DNA from: Anaerotignum propionicum DSM 1682 | GTDB lineage: Bacteria > Bacillota > Clostridia > Lachnospirales > Anaerotignaceae | Reading direction: 5' to 3' | Assembly: GCF_001561955.1 (NCBI RefSeq) | Contig: NZ_CP014223.1 | Span: 1,488,001 to 1,552,000, forward strand | DNA length: 64,000 nucleotides | Shown: positions 9,031 through 17,557 of the stretch, one piece after another | Numbering within the stretch: the first letter of the stretch is position 1 | Layout of the letters: every line of letters begins with the position of its first letter | Position numbers and translations under genes: made by a program | The notes under the pieces: model-generated | Seen by the model: only the letters and a program-made list of their open reading frames with translations | Databases searched by the model: none | What the model was told of the DNA's origin: nothing

Positions 9031-9300
9031 ATGAGTATGGATTATTCTTATCTTGATATGTTGAGACATTTAGAAAATGGCAGAGAGATTGAATTTGTTT
9101 ACAGTGGTCATTACTATGCTATTATAAATGGTAGTAGAAAATGGTTTTTTTATATGGATCAACAGATTACTGAGATATGTGAGTTTGAAGAAAAGAGACA
9201 GCTGATAGAAAAAGTGGGAAGTATAATCTTGCAAAATGAAACATTGGAGAGTGTTATAAATAAAAAACGATATGACGAAGGCACACTATATATTTTATAA
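9031..9300 (+). CDS. Small soluble protein of unknown function
   Basis: 89 residues, acidic and aromatic-rich, with no signal or membrane segment. GGAGGAGG lies right before the ATG, so translation is well supported. The pattern GREIEFVYSGHYYAIINGSRKW resembles small orphan proteins often found as immunity-like genes in accessory clusters, but this is only an impression. A second in-frame ATG lies at 9037. Confidence 0.6.
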   Translation: MSMDYSYLDMLRHLENGREIEFVYSGHYYAIINGSRKWFFYMDQQITEICEFEEKRQLIEKVGSIILQNETLESVINKKRYDEGTLYIL

Positions 9301-9344
9301 TATAGTGTTGTTTGTTCTAATTTAACTTGTTATGAGGTAAAATT

Positions 9345-9509
9345 ATGATTTATATTTTTAATGCTATTTTAGGCGGCGTAATATATTATATACACTATAT
9401 TAATACTATAGAAAAAGAGAAGGTTTACGCAAAAGTAAATGCGGTATTAATTGCTATTTTTATATGGTGTTGTATTGGAAGTATAGGTTCTTTAATAAGT
9501 AACATATAA
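9345..9509 (+). CDS. 54-residue two-span membrane peptide
   Basis: A short frame with GAGGT seven bases before its ATG. The product has two hydrophobic segments (IYIFNAILGGVIYYIHYI and AVLIAIFIWCCIGSIGSLI) joined by a charged loop EKEKVYAK. No family recognised. It lies 44 bases after the previous gene and could share its transcript. Confidence 0.5.
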   Translation: MIYIFNAILGGVIYYIHYINTIEKEKVYAKVNAVLIAIFIWCCIGSIGSLISNI

Positions 9510-9566
9510 AACTAATCTAAAAATGTAAGTAAATGTATATTAAATATAATGGGAGTAATAAAAAGA

Positions 9567-10135
9567 ATGAAAAAAAAGTATTTTTTTATATTTATTATTA
9601 TTTTAATATTATTTTTTATTAGCTATAGTATATCAAATACAACAAATATTAAGAAGTATCTTAATAACGGAACTAAGATAGATACATATGCGAAAAACTT
9701 TATGCCTGCTATTGAGGATTTACCTAAATATCGGGATATATCATACAAATATAATCATTTTTCAATAATATTATTTGAGACAGAGGCAATAACACTTGTT
9801 GTTCACTATGATGAAGAAACATATGAAAAGGAAAAAGGAAAATTGACAGAAAAGTATAAGTTTTTAGACCACAAAGTTGTATCGGATTTGATAAAAATAA
9901 ATATTATATTCCTGAATACGAATTTTCGATAAACAATTACGATTTTAAAGTTGTTGACGGAAAGGACAATTATGAAGCAATCTTTCCAAAGTCATTTGGT
10001 ATGATTGGAATATCTGATGAAGAAAAAAGTATAGCTTATCTATATTTCTATGATTATGATTTAGATTATATACGAAAAGATAAGGATAGCCCTATGGCTG
10101 ATTTTGTAAATGAGAATTTTAAATATGACTTTTAG
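9567..10135 (+). pseudogene. Membrane-anchored unknown protein, frameshifted
   Basis: The frame from ATG 9567 (GGGAG at 9551-9555) gives a membrane anchor and a domain to about residue 105, then hits a stop at 9930-9932. From 9890 the neighbouring frame continues the protein (DKNKYYIPEYEFSINNY and onward) to a stop at 10133-10135. The break lies around GATTTGATAAAAATAAA, an A-rich spot. The repaired protein would have about 188 residues. No family is recognised. Confidence 0.5.
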
Positions 10136-10185
10136 AAATGAAATAAATTCACACTTTTCTTATATTTAGTACTATAGGTAATATT

Positions 10186-11580
10186 TCAACACCATATTAT
10201 AACATAATAGCGATTTTTTAGATAAACTAAGACCCCCTTATGGGGGTTTTTATAATACAAAAATATATATACCATGCACATGGTAAGTGCTTGCTTTCCG
10301 CATGCATTACAACGTTTGAATGTTTTATCCAGATTATAGGCAACTCTGGGTAAGTATCCTGCATCCTCAAGCAATGTGAATAACGGAAAAAAGATTGCCA
10401 TTGGCGGCAGCATAACTGAAACTACCCAAGCTAAAACACGATAAACTCCCAGCACAAGGATACCATGAAGCCAATCAGGTGCATTCACAAATTGAAAAAA
10501 AGCAGTTAAATAATCTTGTACTTTAAATAAGCAGCTGGATAATAACTGAGAAGGATAATTACTACCGGTAATGGTTAACCAAAATACCAATGCAAGGAGC
10601 GCCAGCATAATCGGATATCCTGTCGTCTTACTGGTTAATATTCTGTCTATATTTCGGTCTGAAGAATTATAGTTTTGATTTTCATATAAAACAGTATCCT
10701 TAGATATTTTTTCTGCAAAAGTAACAAGAGAAGTTACAATTTTATCTTTCAATTTATCTGGATCAAGATTACTGTTCTCCAGAATATTTTTTGCGTTTTC
10801 CAGAGCAGCAGAAAGCTCACTGTCACTGAAAAGAGAAACCCCTAAATAAGCGTTGATCTCTTTCAATAACTGTTCATCTTGCTCCAATATTTTTAAACTC
10901 AGCCATCGACTATTTAGTAAGTTGCCGTATTTTCTGCTTAGAATAGGCTCAATTGCTGAGATCGCATCTTCGATTTCTTCTGCGTACTGAATGGATAGGG
11001 GAGAACAATGAATTGTACCATTGGTTACTTTGTCAACAATATCCATTAAAGCAGAAAGACTCTTCCTTTTTCTTGCTATTGCGCCAATGACAGGAACGCC
11101 AAGATGTTTGGATAGTTTATCCACATCGATTTTAATATTTTTTCTGCGAGCCTCATCCATAAGATTAATACAAACAATGACATTTTTGGAAATTTCCATT
11201 GTTTGCAGTACGAGGTTTAAGTTGCGCTCTAGGCAAGTTGCATCACACACTACAATCACTGCATCAGGATTTCCGAAGCAAATAAAATTTCTTGCAACTT
11301 CTTCTTCGGCAGAATGAGCCATCAAAGAGTAGGTTCCAGGAATATCTACTAGAACGTATGACTGATTTTTTGTAGAACAATAACCCTGTGCATTTGTAAC
11401 CGTTTTTCCGGGCCAGTTGCCGGTGTGCTGTTTCATACCTGTAAGACCATTAAACACAGTGCTCTTTCCCACATTTGGATTTCCAGCAAGTGCAATAATC
11501 TTATCAGTAGGTGATTGCTTAATAATTTCCAAACCAAAATCAACGGCATTTAATCCAATTGAACTATTCGTCAGCCCCAT
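10186..11580 (-). CDS. feoB: Ferrous iron transport protein B, C-terminally truncated
   Basis: FeoB imports Fe(II) through the inner membrane with an N-terminal GTPase. The G domain is intact: GNPNVGKST (residues 33-41), DIPGTYSL and NLMDE. The first part of the transporter domain is present up to CGKQALTMCM, after which family members continue with GFGCN. Here the frame instead runs into 26 unrelated residues and stops at 464, whereas the family usually has 650-750 residues. The second Gate motif and the last membrane spans are missing, so transport is unlikely. AAGGGGGA precedes the ATG; feoA ends 25 bases upstream. The break is at about 10270. Confidence 0.85.
   Translation of the reverse strand: MGLTNSSIGLNAVDFGLEIIKQSPTDKIIALAGNPNVGKSTVFNGLTGMKQHTGNWPGKTVTNAQGYCSTKNQSYVLVDIPGTYSLMAHSAEEEVARNFICFGNPDAVIVVCDATCLERNLNLVLQTMEISKNVIVCINLMDEARRKNIKIDVDKLSKHLGVPVIGAIARKRKSLSALMDIVDKVTNGTIHCSPLSIQYAEEIEDAISAIEPILSRKYGNLLNSRWLSLKILEQDEQLLKEINAYLGVSLFSDSELSAALENAKNILENSNLDPDKLKDKIVTSLVTFAEKISKDTVLYENQNYNSSDRNIDRILTSKTTGYPIMLALLALVFWLTITGSNYPSQLLSSCLFKVQDYLTAFFQFVNAPDWLHGILVLGVYRVLAWVVSVMLPPMAIFFPLFTLLEDAGYLPRVAYNLDKTFKRCNACGKQALTMCMVYIFLYYKNPHKGVLVYLKNRYYVIIWC
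10230..10252 (+). terminator. Terminator between the AT-rich small-gene run and truncated feoB
   Basis: GACCCCC, TTAT loop and GGGGGTTTTTATA make a compact GC-rich hairpin followed by T residues in the plus direction. It fits the end of the small-gene operon, yet lies inside the reading frame of the shortened feoB on the other strand. Confidence 0.8.
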
Positions 11581-11605
11581 CTTGTTAATCCCCCTTACCG
11601 AATCT

Positions 11606-11839
11606 TTACTTGCGCGTTACAATGATTTTCTCACAATCCTCAGATCGAATTGCAATTACTGCACCACGAATTAAGAAAGCAGTAGGGTCACCGCCGGGGC
11701 TTCGACCGATACATTCTACGTCTGTGTTTTCAACCAGACCAATGTCTAATAAACGACGACGCATACTTCCCGTTGAGAGAAGAGCATTTACAATTGCGCT
11801 TTCTCCTGGATTTATATCATTCAAAGAATTCATATTCAT
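11606..11839 (-). CDS. feoA: Ferrous iron transport protein A
   Basis: A 77-residue SH3-like cytosolic partner of FeoB. The family pattern is clear: an early hydrophobic strand, MRRRLLDIGLVENTDVECI in the middle, and a closing strand GAVIAIRSEDCEKIIV. The start at 11839 follows AAAGGCGG. It is first in the feoAB operon, transcribed away from a DtxR-type regulator. Confidence 0.9.
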   Translation of the reverse strand: MNMNSLNDINPGESAIVNALLSTGSMRRRLLDIGLVENTDVECIGRSPGGDPTAFLIRGAVIAIRSEDCEKIIVTRK

Positions 11840-11863
11840 AGTAAATCCGCCTTTCGAATAAAT

Positions 11864-11882
11864 TTAGGTTAAGGAAACTTTC
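11864..11882. promoter_or_regulatory. Possible iron-regulator operator between feoA and the DtxR gene
   Basis: TTAGGTTA at 11864-11871 matches one half of the classic DtxR/IdeR box (TTAGGTTAG-C-TAACCTAA); the second half is poor. It sits in the intergenic region of the divergent pair, where such an operator is expected. Confidence 0.35.
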
Positions 11883-11995
11883 TATGAACATAGTATTCCG
11901 AGATTTGGGAAAGGTGACTGTCAAAGTGAATAAAATATAAGGGGAATTTGATGATGACGAAAGTAAATGGGTTTTATACTCTAAAAGGATATCAA

Positions 11996-12436
11996 ATGAA
12001 TGAAGGAGCTGAACTTACTACAGCAATGGAAGATTACCTAGAGATGATATGTCGGACTTCATTGGAAAGTGGAATTGTCCGCGTAAGCGATTTATCTAAG
12101 ATGCTAAATGTTAAGCCTTCCTCTGCAACAAAAATGGTACAGCACCTTAAAGAGTTAGGATACGTAAATTCTGAAAAATACGGACAAATTGAACTGACAG
12201 AGGTAGGGGCTTCAGCAGGAAAGTATCTTCTATACCGCCATGATGTTATTTCTCGTTTTTTATGTATCTTAAACCAGTCCGAAAATGAATTGGAGCAAGT
12301 AGAAAAAATTGAGCATTTTTTAAATCGAAAAACAGTTGAAAATATTAGTAAGCTCACCCAACGCCTTGAGACTGAATGGAATCAACCTAAGCATAATGAC
12401 ATACAAACGAACATAAAAAAGAATAATGGTTCTTAG
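11996..12436 (+). CDS. DtxR/MntR-family metal-dependent regulator
   Basis: A winged-helix regulator that probably represses feo genes when iron (or manganese) is abundant. The N-terminus TTAMEDYLEMI and the recognition part VSDLSKMLNVKPSSATKMVQ are typical, followed by LYRHDVISRFL in the dimerisation domain. With about 146 residues it has no SH3 domain, like MntR. I prefer ATG 11996 (AAAGG at 11984-11988; family-like N-terminus); ATGs at 11951 and 11954 behind AAGGGG are a reasonable alternative. It is divergent from feoAB. Confidence 0.82.
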   Translation: MNEGAELTTAMEDYLEMICRTSLESGIVRVSDLSKMLNVKPSSATKMVQHLKELGYVNSEKYGQIELTEVGASAGKYLLYRHDVISRFLCILNQSENELEQVEKIEHFLNRKTVENISKLTQRLETEWNQPKHNDIQTNIKKNNGS

Positions 12437-12635
12437 ATCATCATGGTTATAAAAATTAAAATAGCTTTCTATCAGATTATTTCTCATAGTTCAACGATGG
12501 ACAAGTTGATTAAGTAAGTGTTCTTTATTATTGCGGATTTTTCCTTTTTTTAATGAAGTTGTACGCATTGAATTGAAATATATAAAAAATTATTTGTACT
12601 CTTAACCTTTCAACTTTAAAGCATGCCAAATAAGT

Positions 12636-12677
12636 AAACGCCCCAAAAAAATGCTGAATTCTGAATAGGGGCGTTTT
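12636..12677. terminator. Convergent terminator between the DtxR gene and the methyltransferase gene
   Basis: AAACGCCCC at 12636-12644 pairs with GGGGCGTTT at 12668-12676, with T-runs or A-runs on both sides; it serves the two converging genes. Confidence 0.75.
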
Positions 12678-12691
12678 AAAAGGGTTGTATT

Positions 12692-13342
12692 TTATTTTTC
12701 ACCTGCAATACAAAGACCAAAAAAGTTTCTTGTTACTATTGCATTTCTTAAATCGGAATGGCGAAGGAGTTCGATTATTTCAGATACAGTATAGGCTGCA
12801 TTTAACGAAGTTAAAAGACCTCGGCGCATTTCCTTTGGTCGAGTAACATAATAAACCAGTGCTTTCTTTAAAGGATTTACATCACGACGTAAATCGGTGA
12901 TGCAAAAACGGCCGCCATGTCGTAGAACACGATGAATTTCCTGAAAAGCTTCTAGAGGATTCTCCCATTCATGTAGAGAGCCGTTGGAGATAACCGTGTC
13001 AAAGCTTTCGTTTTCAAAAGGCATTTCCATACAGCTTCCTAAAACATATTGAGCCGGAAAATTATATTCAGATGCATTTTTTTGGGCAATGGAAAGCATG
13101 GCAGGGCTAATTTCGCAACCTGTAAGGGATGTTACACTGATTTTTTTCGTCAATTCTAACCCAACGTAACCTGGGCCTGGCCCAAGCTCCAATATATCTC
13201 CACCCATGATGCCGGAAGTAATCATCTCTGAGACACCATTCCATCCTTTGTCTCGCATTTCCCTGGCGAAAATATCAAAGGATTCTACTGTCAGTTCATC
13301 TTGAATACCTTCATTTGTTTCAATGATTCTCATTTTTACCAT
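12692..13342 (-). CDS. Class I SAM-dependent methyltransferase
   Basis: A 216-residue Rossmann-fold methyltransferase (Methyltransf_11 type). Motif I is ILELGPGPGYVGLEL around residue 50, the acidic residue follows in LTGCEISPAM, and motif IV is SFDTVISNGSLHEW. It probably methylates a small molecule. AAAGGAGGA precedes the ATG. Its start overlaps the stop region of the padR gene by 23 bases, so the two are translated together and the PadR ligand may be related to the methyltransferase substrate. Confidence 0.82.
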   Translation of the reverse strand: MVKMRIIETNEGIQDELTVESFDIFAREMRDKGWNGVSEMITSGIMGGDILELGPGPGYVGLELTKKISVTSLTGCEISPAMLSIAQKNASEYNFPAQYVLGSCMEMPFENESFDTVISNGSLHEWENPLEAFQEIHRVLRHGGRFCITDLRRDVNPLKKALVYYVTRPKEMRRGLLTSLNAAYTVSEIIELLRHSDLRNAIVTRNFFGLCIAGEK

Positions 13343-13880
13343 TGAATTTATCCTCCTTTAATGATTTTAATGATTTTTCCGCCCAAGCCAGCTCGGCTCT
13401 ATAGTGGAAAAGATGGTGCTCGAAAATGATGTTGGCTGTGGTTTTGTACTCCTCGGGAATATATCTAATGGTTTCATTACGGTGCGCTTCAAGTGAAGAG
13501 AGGATTTTTTGTAGCTTTGCAATGTGACTGCTAAGACTTTTTATAAGTTCGTTGTTTTCTAAATAATCAGAAAAGTAAAAGGTTCCGTCAATATCAAAGG
13601 TGGGACGGTATTCTATGTTCAAAGTCTGTTGAAGAAGCTCTTTGAATTTATCTTCACCTGTGGTACTTACCTGATAAATTGTTTTTTCGGGACGAGCTCC
13701 CTGTTTCTCTCGTTGTGCAGTGATATAACCCAAAGTTTCCATTTTTTCTAAATGATAGTAGACAGTGGGGAGCTTAATTTGAGTGAAGTCCTCTAACTGT
13801 TCCTCCATCAATTTTTTAATCTGATACCCATGTTGGGGTCCAAACCGCAAGAGAAGTCCAAGAATATAAAGTGGAATCAT
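13320..13880 (-). CDS. PadR-family transcriptional regulator
   Basis: A 186-residue regulator with an N-terminal winged helix (YILGLLLRFGPQHGYQIKKLMEE, then LPTVYYHLEKMETLGYI) and a C-terminal helical Vir_act_alpha_C-like dimerisation part. PadR proteins are usually repressors of an adjacent gene or of themselves. The start follows AGGAG. The palindromes at 13912-13952 lie in its own promoter, which strongly suggests autoregulation of the padR-methyltransferase operon. Confidence 0.9.
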   Translation of the reverse strand: MIPLYILGLLLRFGPQHGYQIKKLMEEQLEDFTQIKLPTVYYHLEKMETLGYITAQREKQGARPEKTIYQVSTTGEDKFKELLQQTLNIEYRPTFDIDGTFYFSDYLENNELIKSLSSHIAKLQKILSSLEAHRNETIRYIPEEYKTTANIIFEHHLFHYRAELAWAEKSLKSLKEDKFNGKNENH

Positions 13881-13911
13881 AAAAATACTCCTAACAAATA
13901 TAATTTTCTGT

Positions 13912-13952
13912 ATACTCAGTATTGACTATATTTTATACTCAGTACTGAGTAT
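13912..13952. promoter_or_regulatory. PadR operator: one perfect and one imperfect palindrome
   Basis: ATACTCAGTACTGAGTAT at 13935-13952 is a perfect 18-bp palindrome. A second, imperfect copy (ATACTCAGT then ATTGACTAT) lies at 13912-13929, 23 bp away. The perfect copy fills the spacer of the padR promoter. Confidence 0.75.
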
Positions 13953-13958
13953 TGTCAA
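13930..13958 (-). promoter_or_regulatory. Promoter of the padR-methyltransferase operon
   Basis: On the minus strand TTGACA (13958-13953) and TAAAAT (13935-13930) are separated by exactly 17 bases, all occupied by the operator palindrome. Confidence 0.75.
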
Positions 13959-14172
13959 TATGAAATGATATATTTTATTAAATAACTGAACATTTTTCCT
14001 TGATTCCAAACTGTGCATTTGTTTTTAACAGCATCTAGTTCTGTTTATCGAAAGCTTATCATTATGTAAACTTAATATGTAGATAGAGAGATAGTGATAG
14101 AGTTCATGATGCTTATATGTAAACAACAGGGGAGGGAACCTCCAAACAAAGCTTAAAAAATGCTTTAAATTA

Positions 14173-14208
14173 AAAAAAGTAGGCAGAACCGAAATAAACG
14201 GCTCTGCC
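14173..14208 (-). terminator. Terminator of the GHL10 gene
   Basis: Read on the minus strand, GGCAGAGCCG and CGGTTCTGCC form a hairpin with a 7-base loop followed by a T-run. Confidence 0.85.
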
Positions 14209-14253
14209 AATAAGTATTTTTGAGTACTACTTAAGAAACAGTTATAATCTGCT

Positions 14254-15861
14254 TTATTTGTAGGATTTTGTAGTGTCAATCCCGATGGTAGAGGTTTTCT
14301 CATCCCAAGTTACACCTACATCTAAAAGCTTTGCAACATCTCTAAGTTTATAATATGTATAATCGTTAATTGTAAATGCGCTGACGTTTTCTTGATTGCC
14401 ATCCAAAAACAGCTTCGCAGTTGATGTGATTGCAGTTGTATCTTTTGCAAGAGCGCTCGTCCCTGTTGTGCCGGAATAGCTTAAACCTGTCAACAAATTG
14501 ATGGATGCATCCTCATCATTCCAAACAGTATCAAATTGTTTTGCTGTGCCACTAATGGAATTGGCGATATCTCTTAGCTTAAAGTAGGTATAATCGTTAA
14601 TGGTATACACCTCGAAAGCTGCGGGAGCACCGTTTACTGTAATTGATGCTTTTGTTGCGTATGCCTTTTTCTTTTCAATGATAGTTGGTGATTCAGGTTT
14701 TGTAGGCTGCGTTGGTGTAACTGCACTATAGTATTTCTTTAAAGCCGTGGCAGCACCTTGGCGATCATCAAATAAATCTCTCGCACTAAAGAAAATGCTT
14801 CCACTTACATTATAGCCTTCATTCACTTTCAGTTGCTCTGCAATCTCCTTCGCTACAACATCTTTATATATCCCTTGCCCGATATAAAGGGTAACACCTG
14901 TGTTTTTTACAAAATCACTCCACCATTTTACGAGAGTTTGATAATCAGCATATGCGTTGCCTTGTTCCCAGTAAAGTTGGGGTGTAATATAATCTATCCA
15001 GCCTTTTTCCACCCAGGTTTTTGCATCACCATAAACAGAATAATAGCCTTCACCGCCATTTGTTGCTGAACCCGAAGGGTCTGAGCTGTTATTTTTCCAT
15101 ATGCCCAAAGGGCTTATTCCAAACTGAACCTTTGGGTTCGTTTCTTTGATTTTCTCACTAACCATACGAACCATGTCATTAACATGTTGACGTCGCCCAT
15201 TTGCTTCTGTACCGTCTCTGGTTTGACCTTCCGCTAATGGGTAATTTGTGGGGTAAAAGTAGTCATCAAAATGAATTGCATCTACGTTATAGTTTTTCAC
15301 AACCTCCCCAACGGTATCTCTGATATATTCTTTAACTTCTGTTTTTGCAGGGTTATAATACATAGCACCATTATAGGTTATAATCCAATCGGGGTGCATT
15401 CTCGCCATATTATCGGAGGATAAAGCTGCTAAATCCGTGCCAGAGGTGGTAATCCGATAGGGATTCATCCACGCATGAAATTCCATGCCTCGTTTATGGG
15501 TTTCATCAATCATAAATTTCATAGGATCGTAACCGGGATCTTTTCCCTGTACTCCTGTTAAAACTGCACTCCAAGGATTTAAGTCTGATTCATAAAATGC
15601 ATCACCTTTCGGTCTAACCTGAACCACCACTGCATTAACTCCTATGGCCTTTAGCTTATCCAATTTCTGTGTGAATTCAGCTTTTTGACCATTGATATTG
15701 TTTTGTACCGAGGGGTAGTCTGCGCTGTATACCGTTGAAATCCATACACCACGAAAATCCTTTGAGTCAGCGGCAAAAGCCGTTACGCAATTTACGTTGC
15801 CTGCTAACACTGTTACAGTTAGTAAAGCTGCTCTAAATTTTTTCAACCACTTTTTCATCAT
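14254..15861 (-). CDS. Secreted GHL10-family glycosidase-like protein with two stalk repeats
   Basis: A 535-residue exported protein of the glycosyl-hydrolase-like 10 family (DUF187, YngK-like), thought to cleave a cell-wall or exopolysaccharide glycan. A signal peptide ends near AFA (about residue 30). The catalytic-type barrel starts with FRGVWISTVY and contains AIHFDDYFYPT, GISPLGIW and DYITPQLYWEQ with several acidic residues. After a Pro/Thr linker come two related repeats, each with a INDYTYFKLRDIAN-like core (around residues 425 and 505), similar to copper amine oxidase N-like stalk domains found in Clostridia. No sorting signal is seen. AGGAGA precedes a double ATG, so the start could be three bases later. 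Confidence 0.82.
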   Translation of the reverse strand: MMKKWLKKFRAALLTVTVLAGNVNCVTAFAADSKDFRGVWISTVYSADYPSVQNNINGQKAEFTQKLDKLKAIGVNAVVVQVRPKGDAFYESDLNPWSAVLTGVQGKDPGYDPMKFMIDETHKRGMEFHAWMNPYRITTSGTDLAALSSDNMARMHPDWIITYNGAMYYNPAKTEVKEYIRDTVGEVVKNYNVDAIHFDDYFYPTNYPLAEGQTRDGTEANGRRQHVNDMVRMVSEKIKETNPKVQFGISPLGIWKNNSSDPSGSATNGGEGYYSVYGDAKTWVEKGWIDYITPQLYWEQGNAYADYQTLVKWWSDFVKNTGVTLYIGQGIYKDVVAKEIAEQLKVNEGYNVSGSIFFSARDLFDDRQGAATALKKYYSAVTPTQPTKPESPTIIEKKKAYATKASITVNGAPAAFEVYTINDYTYFKLRDIANSISGTAKQFDTVWNDEDASINLLTGLSYSGTTGTSALAKDTTAITSTAKLFLDGNQENVSAFTINDYTYYKLRDVAKLLDVGVTWDEKTSTIGIDTTKSYK

Positions 15862-16173
15862 ATTCTCCTATTAAATTACCATTATTGCCGTTTTTACCTA
15901 TTCTAACATATTTTTTCCTATTTTGCCATTAAGAATATATTACAAAGGACTGGTATTTGATGGTATAAAAAATTCAAAAAAGAGGTCTTTCTTAACCTTA
16001 TAAAAATTATTTTTTTCTTGTTTAAACTTGTTTGAATTTATCATTCAAAATTTGAAAGAATTAAAAATTTTTGAAGTGAGTTTTTTTCATTCAAGAAAAC
16101 CTTATAAAACCGTTGCATATTTTTGACAGGTGTATTACCATAGGAGGATACCTAAGGATGTGAGGTGCATTAT
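15862..16173. other. Divergent promoter region of GHL10 and aroE-aroK
   Basis: A 312-base AT-rich gap. It holds a 12-bp direct repeat AACCTTATAAAA (15994-16005 and 16098-16109, 104 bases apart) and a near-palindrome TTCAAAATTTGAA. No gene or known RNA element recognised. Confidence 0.4.
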
Positions 16174-17421
16174 ATGAGATACGGCTTAATTGGAGAAAAA
16201 CTTGGACATAGTTTTTCCAAAATCATACATGAGCAACTGGCAGATTATACATATGATTTAATTCCTCTTTCAACTGAGGCTTTTCATCATTTCATGAAAC
16301 AAAGGGATTTTCATGCAATAAACGTCACAATCCCATATAAAGAACTCGTTATGCCATATTTGGATTGTATTGATCCCAAGGCGGCGGCAATCGGGGCGGT
16401 TAACACAGTTGTTCATAGAGGCAATAAACTTTACGGTTATAATACGGATTATGATGGTTTTCGTTATATGTTAATGAAGCACAAAGTAAACCCAAAGGGG
16501 AAAAAGGTCTTGCTTTTGGGTAGGGGAGGAGCGGCAAAGGCTTGCATCGCCGTTGTGAAAGACATGGGCGTAGAAGAGGTTCTTACTGTGTATTATAAAG
16601 AAAATCCAGAAACAATTACCTACCAAGTGTGTTATGAAAGCCACAGGGATGCACAAATCATTATCAATACCACTCCTGTTGGTATGTATCCCAACACCGA
16701 AGAAAGTCCTATTGATTTAAAAGGGTTTGGCAATTTGGAGGCGGTGGTTGATGTTGTATACAATCCCCTGCGGACAAAATTTGTTTTGGATGGATTTTCC
16801 AAAGGTGTGACTGCTGTGGGCGGCTTAGAAATGCTCATTGGCCAGGCTAAATGTGCAGTTGAAATTTTTTTAGGTAGAAAGATGGAAAATACTTTGATTC
16901 AAAACCTATATACAGCTTTATTGGAAGAGAGAGGCAACCTTGTACTCATTGGGATGAGTGGCTGTGGAAAAACTACCTTGGGCAAGATGGCGGCTGAACG
17001 TTTGGGAAAGGTTTTTGTGGACATCGATGAAGAAATTGTAATGGAAATTGGTATGTCAATCAAAGAGTACTTTTCAAAAATGGGTGAATCCTCATTCCGT
17101 CTTATAGAAAGAGCCATGGTTCAAAAGTTTTCTAAGCAAAATGGACTGGTTATTGCTACAGGGGGTGGTGTAATCAAGAATGAGGAGAACATTGGTGACT
17201 TAAAACAAAATGGTCGCATTCTTTGGGTAAAGAGAGATGTTTCTCTGCTGGAGAGCGGCAATGGCAGACCTTTGGCGCCCGATGCTGAAGCCACAGCTCG
17301 CTTATATCGGGAACGGCTGCCTTTATATGAAAGGGCGGCAGAGATGGTATGCAATAACAACAGAACTGCTGAAGATGGACTAAAGGAGCTATTGGACAAA
17401 TATAATCAACTATTGAGTTAA
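16174..17421 (+). CDS. aroE-aroK: Bifunctional shikimate dehydrogenase / shikimate kinase (AroE-AroK fusion)
   Basis: Two consecutive steps of the shikimate pathway in one polypeptide: NADPH reduction of 3-dehydroshikimate and ATP phosphorylation of shikimate. The dehydrogenase half (about 1-250) has KLGHSFSKIIH, NVTIPYKE with catalytic Lys56, YNTDYDGF with Asp92, the GRGGAAKA nucleotide loop and GLEMLIGQA. The kinase half has Walker A GMSGCGKT (260-267), DIDEEI, SSFR, ATGGGV and the lid NGRPLAP with RLPLYERAA. Both halves look complete (415 residues). ATG 16174 follows GAGGTG; a GTG start at 16165 is less likely. The fusion order guarantees equal amounts of the two enzymes. Confidence 0.92.
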   Translation: MRYGLIGEKLGHSFSKIIHEQLADYTYDLIPLSTEAFHHFMKQRDFHAINVTIPYKELVMPYLDCIDPKAAAIGAVNTVVHRGNKLYGYNTDYDGFRYMLMKHKVNPKGKKVLLLGRGGAAKACIAVVKDMGVEEVLTVYYKENPETITYQVCYESHRDAQIIINTTPVGMYPNTEESPIDLKGFGNLEAVVDVVYNPLRTKFVLDGFSKGVTAVGGLEMLIGQAKCAVEIFLGRKMENTLIQNLYTALLEERGNLVLIGMSGCGKTTLGKMAAERLGKVFVDIDEEIVMEIGMSIKEYFSKMGESSFRLIERAMVQKFSKQNGLVIATGGGVIKNEENIGDLKQNGRILWVKRDVSLLESGNGRPLAPDAEATARLYRERLPLYERAAEMVCNNNRTAEDGLKELLDKYNQLLS

Positions 17422-17522
17422 ATTCTAATTCTTAAGAAGAAATGGTCAATAATGTAAAAATGAGAAATTGTTTTACCTTAAGTGTTTTTTCAGATAAAAT
17501 CCGTTACCCAAACATAATAAAC

Positions 17523-17552
17523 TAAAAAATCACACGAAAGTGTGATTTTTTT
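17523..17552. terminator. Bidirectional terminator between aroE-aroK and the permease genes
   Basis: AAATCACAC, GAAA loop and GTGTGATTT with flanking A- and T-runs ends the two converging operons. Confidence 0.85.
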
Positions 17553-17557
17553 ATGTC

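Noticed and set aside
15994-16109. 12-bp direct repeat AACCTTATAAAA as ends of a mobile element
   Set aside because: There is no transposase or inverted terminal repeat in the 104 bases between the copies.
16158-16163. ATG TGA minimal leader frame behind AGGAGG before aroE-aroK
   Set aside because: A two-codon frame is expected by chance, and the GAGGTG closer to the real ATG explains translation.
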